From the NCBI GenBank assembly GCA_938014945.1, contig CALLQH010000387.1, positions 1-8,344 of the forward strand: a stretch of DNA of 8,344 nucleotides, given 5' to 3'. This document shows, piece after piece, positions 5,843 to 8,344 of the stretch (the stretch's first letter is position 1; each line of letters starts with the position of its first letter). The translations under genes were made by a program, and so were the position numbers. This stretch comes from an uncultured bacterium. Lineage in GTDB: Bacteria; Pseudomonadota; Alphaproteobacteria; SP197. The notes below the pieces were generated by a model. That model was not told the origin of the DNA, did no database searches, and saw nothing but the letters and a program-made list of their open reading frames with translations.

Positions 5843-6796
5843 TCAATCCAGGCGCTTGAAATCCTCCATCGCCGCGACGAGCGCAAGACGGATGTTGCGG
5901 TCGAAGCAGGAATGCCCGGCATCGGGACAGGGCACATATCGCGCCTGCGGCCAGGCCTTGTGCAGGTCCCAGGCGTTGGCGAGCGGACAGTTGAAGTCGT
6001 CCTCGCCGTGCACGATGACGCCGGGAATGGGCGCCAGCCGGTGGGCGTTGGCAAGCAGGCTGCCGGGCGGCAGGAAGATGTTGTTGCGGAAATAGACGAT
6101 GGAAAGGCGCGCGCCCACCACGTCCATCTCCGGGCTGTCGAACTCCTCCTCGGCGAGATCGATGTCGAGGTTGCGGCTGCGGCCCAGGATCTCGGCCTGG
6201 TCCATCCAGCCCTTGATGACCGGCCAGTGGATAGCCGGATCCGGGTCCAGCATGCGCCGCTCCAGGGCGCCGTCGAGATCGTCGCGCTCCTCCTCGGGCA
6301 CGGAGGCGACCAGCATCTCCCAGGCTTCCGGGCGGACCTGGCGGGAATCGTGGAAGCCCCAGCGGTTCTCGATGGAGCGGCCCAGCGAAATGCCGCGCAC
6401 CACCAGCCCCATGCAGCGCTCGGGATGGGCCTCGGCGTAGGCGAGCGCAAGGGCGCTGCCCCAGGAGCCGCCGAAGACGATCCAGCGTTCGATGCCGAAG
6501 AGTTCGCGCAGCTGCTCGATGTCGCCGATCAGGTGCGGCGTCGTGTTGTCCCGCAGTTCGCCCAGCGGCGTGGAACGCCATGTGCCGCGCTGGTCGAAGG
6601 CGATGAGACGGTAGTGCCCGGGATCGAAGAAGCGGCGGATGTGGGACGACCATGGCGAGCCCGGCCCGCCGTGCAGGAAAACCACGGGCACGCCGTGCGG
6701 GTTGCCGCTCTGCTCCACATGCAGGGTGTGCAGGGCATCGACCGGCACCCGGCGCACGTCGAAGGGTTCGATCGGGGGATAGAGATCGTGCTGCAT
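5843..6796 (-). CDS. Proline iminopeptidase-family alpha/beta hydrolase (peptidase S33)
   Basis: This 317-residue cytoplasmic serine hydrolase follows the proline iminopeptidase plan along its whole length (known members about 310-320 residues), which removes N-terminal proline from peptides. It has the oxyanion-hole motif HGGPG (42-46), DQRG (68-71), the nucleophile elbow GGSWGS with S111, the acid region VHGEDD with D267 and the AGHS histidine H295. WDLHKAWPQA (276-285) is also typical. It departs from the family in several places: the usual GCGRS after DQRG is GTWRS; the W-x-x-W-E segment of the cap reads IKGWMDQ (194-200); and the E-N-H-Y-F segment reads SIVYF (232-236). The glutamates that hold the substrate's free amino end in studied enzymes are therefore missing, so a different substrate, such as an ester, amide or blocked peptide, is possible. 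It is the first gene of the minus-strand run. The upstream ribosome binding site is poor. Confidence 0.88.
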   Translation of the reverse strand: MQHDLYPPIEPFDVRRVPVDALHTLHVEQSGNPHGVPVVFLHGGPGSPWSSHIRRFFDPGHYRLIAFDQRGTWRSTPLGELRDNTTPHLIGDIEQLRELFGIERWIVFGGSWGSALALAYAEAHPERCMGLVVRGISLGRSIENRWGFHDSRQVRPEAWEMLVASVPEEERDDLDGALERRMLDPDPAIHWPVIKGWMDQAEILGRSRNLDIDLAEEEFDSPEMDVVGARLSIVYFRNNIFLPPGSLLANAHRLAPIPGVIVHGEDDFNCPLANAWDLHKAWPQARYVPCPDAGHSCFDRNIRLALVAAMEDFKRLD

Positions 6797-6871
6797 GGAG
6801 AACTCGCGGTCGCCTGGGGATGGGGCGCGACCATCCTTCCTGGCGCCGCCCTTGGCAAGGCCGGCAGGCCC

Positions 6872-6886
6872 GCGCCATCATGGCGC
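6872..6886. repeat. Short inverted repeat in the divergent gap
   Basis: GCGCCA (6872-6877) and TGGCGC (6881-6886) are perfect inverted repeats around a 3-nt centre. They lie in the 106-nt gap between the divergent hydrolase and small membrane protein genes, 16 nt before the latter's start. They could be an operator or a leader hairpin, but arms this short and GC-rich occur by chance in such DNA. No convincing -35/-10 pair was found in this gap on either strand. Confidence 0.25.
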
Positions 6887-6893
6887 AACAGCT

Positions 6894-6897
6894 GGAG
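6894..6897 (+). promoter_or_regulatory. Ribosome binding site fixing the small membrane protein start
   Basis: GGAG lies 5 nt before the ATG at 6903. It favours that start over the in-frame ATG at 6795, which would overlap the first codon of the divergent hydrolase gene and add 36 low-complexity residues. Confidence 0.6.
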
Positions 6898-6902
6898 CAG
6901 AC

Positions 6903-7121
6903 ATGCCGGTCTTTGTCGTCGAAAGCGCCGACGAGCGCGTCTTCACCATCGATGCCGACACGCCCGAGGACGCCGTGGCGGAGCTTGCGCGCAGCCGCCG
7001 ATTGGCCCCTTCCTCGCTGCGCGTGGTGCCCATGCCGCGCGAGGAACGCGAGTGGGGCATCCCCGCCGTGATCGTCGCGCTGCTCCTTGTGGGTGGCCTC
7101 GTTGTGGCCCTGGCATTGTGA
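6903..7121 (+). CDS. Small tail-anchored membrane protein, unknown function
   Basis: This 72-residue protein has a hydrophilic N-terminal part of about 50 residues (MPVFVVESADERVFTIDADTPEDAVAELARS at its beginning, with an alternating strand-helix look) and one C-terminal hydrophobic helix, IPAVIVALLLVGGLVVALAL, reaching the last residue. This is the layout of a C-tail-anchored protein with its small domain in the cytoplasm. I do not recognise the family. The start is supported by GGAG 5 nt upstream. It is transcribed away from the hydrolase gene; the PhyH-family gene starts about 70 nt downstream on the same strand. Codon bias is like that of its neighbours, which favours a real gene, and the clean domain-plus-anchor layout is unlikely for a chance frame. 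Possible roles such as a small regulatory membrane peptide are speculation. Confidence 0.7.
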   Translation: MPVFVVESADERVFTIDADTPEDAVAELARSRRLAPSSLRVVPMPREEREWGIPAVIVALLLVGGLVVALAL

Positions 7122-7136
7122 GCGGGACACGCGCCG

Positions 7137-7318
7137 GTTGACGAAATGGCTCTCCGCGGGCGACCCTATGGGGGCCTGCCGCATAACAGCATGGAGAGTA
7201 AGTCCTTGGAATTACAGAGATTTGGCAAGAACGCCGCGGTTGACGATATCGTCAATGCGTTGCGGCGGGACGGCGCTGCCGTCATCGAGAACCTGGTGGA
7301 GGAGGCGATCGTTGACGA
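7137..7318 (+). repeat. Three GTTGACGA octamers at the PhyH gene start
   Basis: GTTGACGA occurs at 7137-7144, 7239-7246 and 7311-7318. The first is in the gap before the gene and the other two are inside its 5' coding part. The middle copy belongs to the perfect 16-bp palindrome TTGACGATATCGTCAA at 7240-7255. The third sits in GATCGT-TG-ACGATC (7307-7320), itself an inverted repeat with 6-bp arms. The two coding copies encode the similar peptides VDDIV and VDDLK, so part of the likeness may come from protein sequence. A regulator binding site is possible. Confidence 0.35.
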
Positions 7319-8015
7319 TCTGAAGGGCGATCTGCGCGAGCCCTTCGATACCCTGGGAAGGGAAACCGAGAACGACTTCAACGGTTACAAGACCCTGCGC
7401 ATCAACAGCGTCCTGGAGCTTTCGCGGACCTCGGCCGAACTGATCGGCCACAAGAAGGCGATGGAGGTGATGGACGAGATCCTGCTGGAATACTGCAAGT
7501 CCTACCGCATCGGTTCCTGCACCGCGATCGAGATCCATCCCGGCGAAAAGGACCAGGTGCTGCACCGCGACGACAGCATCTATCCCGTGCGCATGCCGGG
7601 CCTGGAGATGCAGATGAGCGTCATGTGGGCGCTCGACGATTTCACCATCGAGAACGGCGCGACCCGCATCGTGCCGGGCAGCCACCGCTGGATCGAGCCG
7701 CGCGACGTGCGCGAGGGCGACGAGGTGGTCCAGGCGCCGATGTCGAAGGGTTCCGCCCTGCTCTATCTCGGTTCCACCCAGCATGGCGGCGGCGGCAACA
7801 ACTCCGACGAGACGCGCGCGGGTCTCGTCAACACCTATGCCCTGGGCTGGCTGCGCCAGGAGGTGAACCAGTATCTCTCGATCCCCCAGGACGTGGTGCT
7901 GAGCTACCCGCGTCACATCCAGGAACTGATCGGTTATGCCGGTCACGGCGACGATCTGGGCTGGTATCCCAATCCCGAAGGCGAAGGCTGGCTGCCGGGT
8001 TACACCGAGAGCTGA
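7191..8015 (+). CDS. Phytanoyl-CoA dioxygenase (PhyH) family 2-oxoglutarate/Fe(II) oxygenase
   Basis: This 274-residue protein belongs to the PhyH family of double-stranded beta-helix oxygenases, which use Fe(II), O2 and 2-oxoglutarate to hydroxylate a substrate. Counted from the ATG at 7191, the facial triad is H125-x-D127 (in LHRDDSIYP) and H198 (TQHGGGGNNS). R209, 11 residues later, is the likely 2-oxoglutarate anchor. Between them lies the family hallmark GATRIVPGSH (156-165). A Trp/Tyr-rich C-terminus (DLGWYPNPEGEGW) follows. An ATG at 7146 would add 15 residues without family character. I prefer 7191 because the reading from there (LQRFGKNAAVDDIVNALRRDG) is the usual PhyH opening, although neither start has a good ribosome binding site. 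Bacterial relatives act on small metabolites such as ectoine, aminophosphonates or antibiotic precursors. The substrate is unknown here. A long hairpin follows the gene. Confidence 0.9.
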   Translation: MESKSLELQRFGKNAAVDDIVNALRRDGAAVIENLVEEAIVDDLKGDLREPFDTLGRETENDFNGYKTLRINSVLELSRTSAELIGHKKAMEVMDEILLEYCKSYRIGSCTAIEIHPGEKDQVLHRDDSIYPVRMPGLEMQMSVMWALDDFTIENGATRIVPGSHRWIEPRDVREGDEVVQAPMSKGSALLYLGSTQHGGGGNNSDETRAGLVNTYALGWLRQEVNQYLSIPQDVVLSYPRHIQELIGYAGHGDDLGWYPNPEGEGWLPGYTES

Positions 8016-8028
8016 GGACGAAGGCGCT

Positions 8029-8047
8029 GGCGCACAGGCCGTGCGCC
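8029..8047 (+). other. GC-rich stem-loop after the PhyH gene
   Basis: GGCGCAC (8029-8035) and GTGCGCC (8041-8047) form a perfect 7-bp stem with a 5-nt loop, 13 nt after the PhyH stop codon. No T-run follows, so by itself it is not a standard intrinsic terminator. It stands just ahead of the larger hairpin at 8056-8105 and may protect the 3' end of the mRNA or act together with it. Confidence 0.4.
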
Positions 8048-8055
8048 GCCGCAGA

Positions 8056-8112
8056 ATCGGCCATGAGTGTGCGCGCCTGCCGGGCGCGCTACCCTCATGG
8101 CCGATGGCTTTT
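8056..8112 (+). terminator. Long hairpin plus TTTT: terminator or attenuator before the amidohydrolase gene
   Basis: ATCGGCCATGAG (8056-8067) and CTCATGGCCGAT (8094-8105) are perfect 12-bp inverted repeats. Inside, GCGCGCC (8071-8077) pairs with GGCGCGC (8083-8089) around a 5-nt loop, so the whole forms one long, very stable hairpin with a small internal loop. GGC and then TTTT (8109-8112) follow, a short and slightly displaced U-tract. It likely ends PhyH transcription. As the T-run ends just before the amidohydrolase ribosome binding site, it could also work as a leader attenuator. Confidence 0.55.
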
Positions 8113-8113
8113 C

Positions 8114-8123
8114 AGGGGGAGGA
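8114..8123 (+). promoter_or_regulatory. Strong ribosome binding site of the amidohydrolase gene
   Basis: AGGGGGAGGA contains a full GGAGG (8118-8122) 5 nt before the ATG at 8128, the strongest such site in the window, and fixes that start. It begins directly after the TTTT of the preceding hairpin, leaving no room for a separate promoter between them. Confidence 0.7.
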
Positions 8124-8127
8124 CGAC

Positions 8128-8344
8128 ATGGGCGATATCTTGATTGCGGGCGCGCGCGCCTGGGGCGGCGAGGTGTGCGAGGTGCTGGTGCGTGACGGAA
8201 GGATCGCCGCGCGTGGCGCCACGGTCGATGCCGCGCCCGATGCCCGGCGCATCGACGGGACAGGCTGTTTGCTGCTGCCGGGCCTGATCGATGCCCACAC
8301 CCATCTCGACAAGACACTGATCGGACTGCCCTGGCATGCCCACC
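8128..8344 (+). CDS. Amidohydrolase family protein (cytosine deaminase-like), N-terminal part, cut by the window edge
   Basis: Only the first 72 codons are present. The short beta-sandwich part of amidohydrolases is visible (MGDILIAGARAWGGEVCEVLVRDGRIAARG at its beginning), then PGLIDAHTHLDKT at residues 51-63. There H57-x-H59 are the first two metal ligands at the mouth of the TIM barrel. The HLDK continuation followed by LIGLPWHAH is typical of the cytosine deaminase / N-isopropylammelide hydrolase branch rather than of dihydroorotases or imidazolonepropionases. Such enzymes remove ammonia or amines from heterocycles or hydrolyse cyclic amides. The rest of the active site lies outside the window, so the substrate cannot be narrowed. 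The start is set by the strong GGAGG, and a stable hairpin in the leader may control expression. Confidence 0.85.
   Translation, partial: MGDILIAGARAWGGEVCEVLVRDGRIAARGATVDAAPDARRIDGTGCLLLPGLIDAHTHLDKTLIGLPWHAH

Noticed and set aside
5066..7141. A 691-codon open frame on the plus strand opposite the channel and hydrolase genes
   Set aside because: It runs across two well-supported minus-strand genes and their gap and has a low-complexity composition with no family motif.
7138..7172. TTGACG (7138-7143) with TATGGG (7167-7172) as a promoter for the PhyH gene
   Set aside because: The spacer is 23 nt, too long for a sigma70 promoter. TTGACG is better explained as one of the repeated GTTGACGA octamers.
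7212..7946. A 244-codon minus-strand frame inside the PhyH gene
   Set aside because: It is antisense to a gene with a complete facial triad and has no domain of its own and no ribosome binding site.
1..8344. CRISPR arrays, tRNA or rRNA genes, insertion sequences and attachment sites
   Set aside because: No regularly spaced repeats, cloverleaf sequences, transposase motifs or target-site duplications were seen on either strand.

Overview
The window is GC-rich, with strong third-position G/C bias, tightly packed genes and GGAG-type ribosome binding sites. Together with the gene families present, this suggests a free-living, metabolically versatile alphaproteobacterium, possibly Rhodospirillales-like. 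That placement is an inference from composition and gene content; no phylogenetic marker is present. I see no tRNA, rRNA, CRISPR array, insertion sequence or phage gene, and no gene-free stretch reaches 300 bases.

Layout. (1) At 52-1151 (+) a translationally coupled pair encodes the two halves of a split thiamine-diphosphate decarboxylase of the sulfopyruvate/phosphonopyruvate type. (2) At 1258-2472 (+) lies a Rieske non-heme iron oxygenase alpha subunit, overlapped by 4 nt by a GNAT acetyltransferase (2469-2936). (3) On the minus strand, reading leftwards, are a proline-iminopeptidase-family alpha/beta hydrolase (6796-5843), a six-helix voltage-gated potassium channel (5806-4997) and a large flavin/iron-sulfur oxidoreductase of the FadH/trimethylamine dehydrogenase/dimethylglycine demethylase group (4927-2933). 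The gaps are 36 and 69 nt, so co-transcription is possible. The last gene ends in a 4-nt convergent overlap with the acetyltransferase, both stops lying in one CTAG palindrome. (4) Divergently, on the plus strand, are a 72-residue tail-anchored membrane protein (6903-7121), a PhyH-family 2-oxoglutarate/Fe(II) oxygenase (about 7191-8015) and the start of a cytosine-deaminase-like amidohydrolase (8128 to the edge).

How they may work together. The Rieske oxygenase, OYE-type demethylase/reductase, PhyH oxygenase, 2-oxo-acid decarboxylase pair and amidohydrolase are the enzyme types found in catabolic islands for small organic compounds such as methylated amines, betaines, organosulfonates or heterocycles. 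The sequence does not identify a substrate, and no regulator, transporter or Rieske reductase lies in the window. The potassium channel, acetyltransferase and small membrane protein look like unrelated housekeeping or stress genes.

The main oddities are: replacement of the usual flavin-side arginine and of the histidine/tyrosine pair in the flavin oxidoreductase; loss of the substrate-anchoring glutamates in the iminopeptidase homologue; three GTTGACGA octamers, one inside a 16-bp perfect palindrome, at the start of the PhyH gene; and a long perfect inverted repeat followed by TTTT just before the amidohydrolase ribosome binding site, which could be a terminator or an attenuator.
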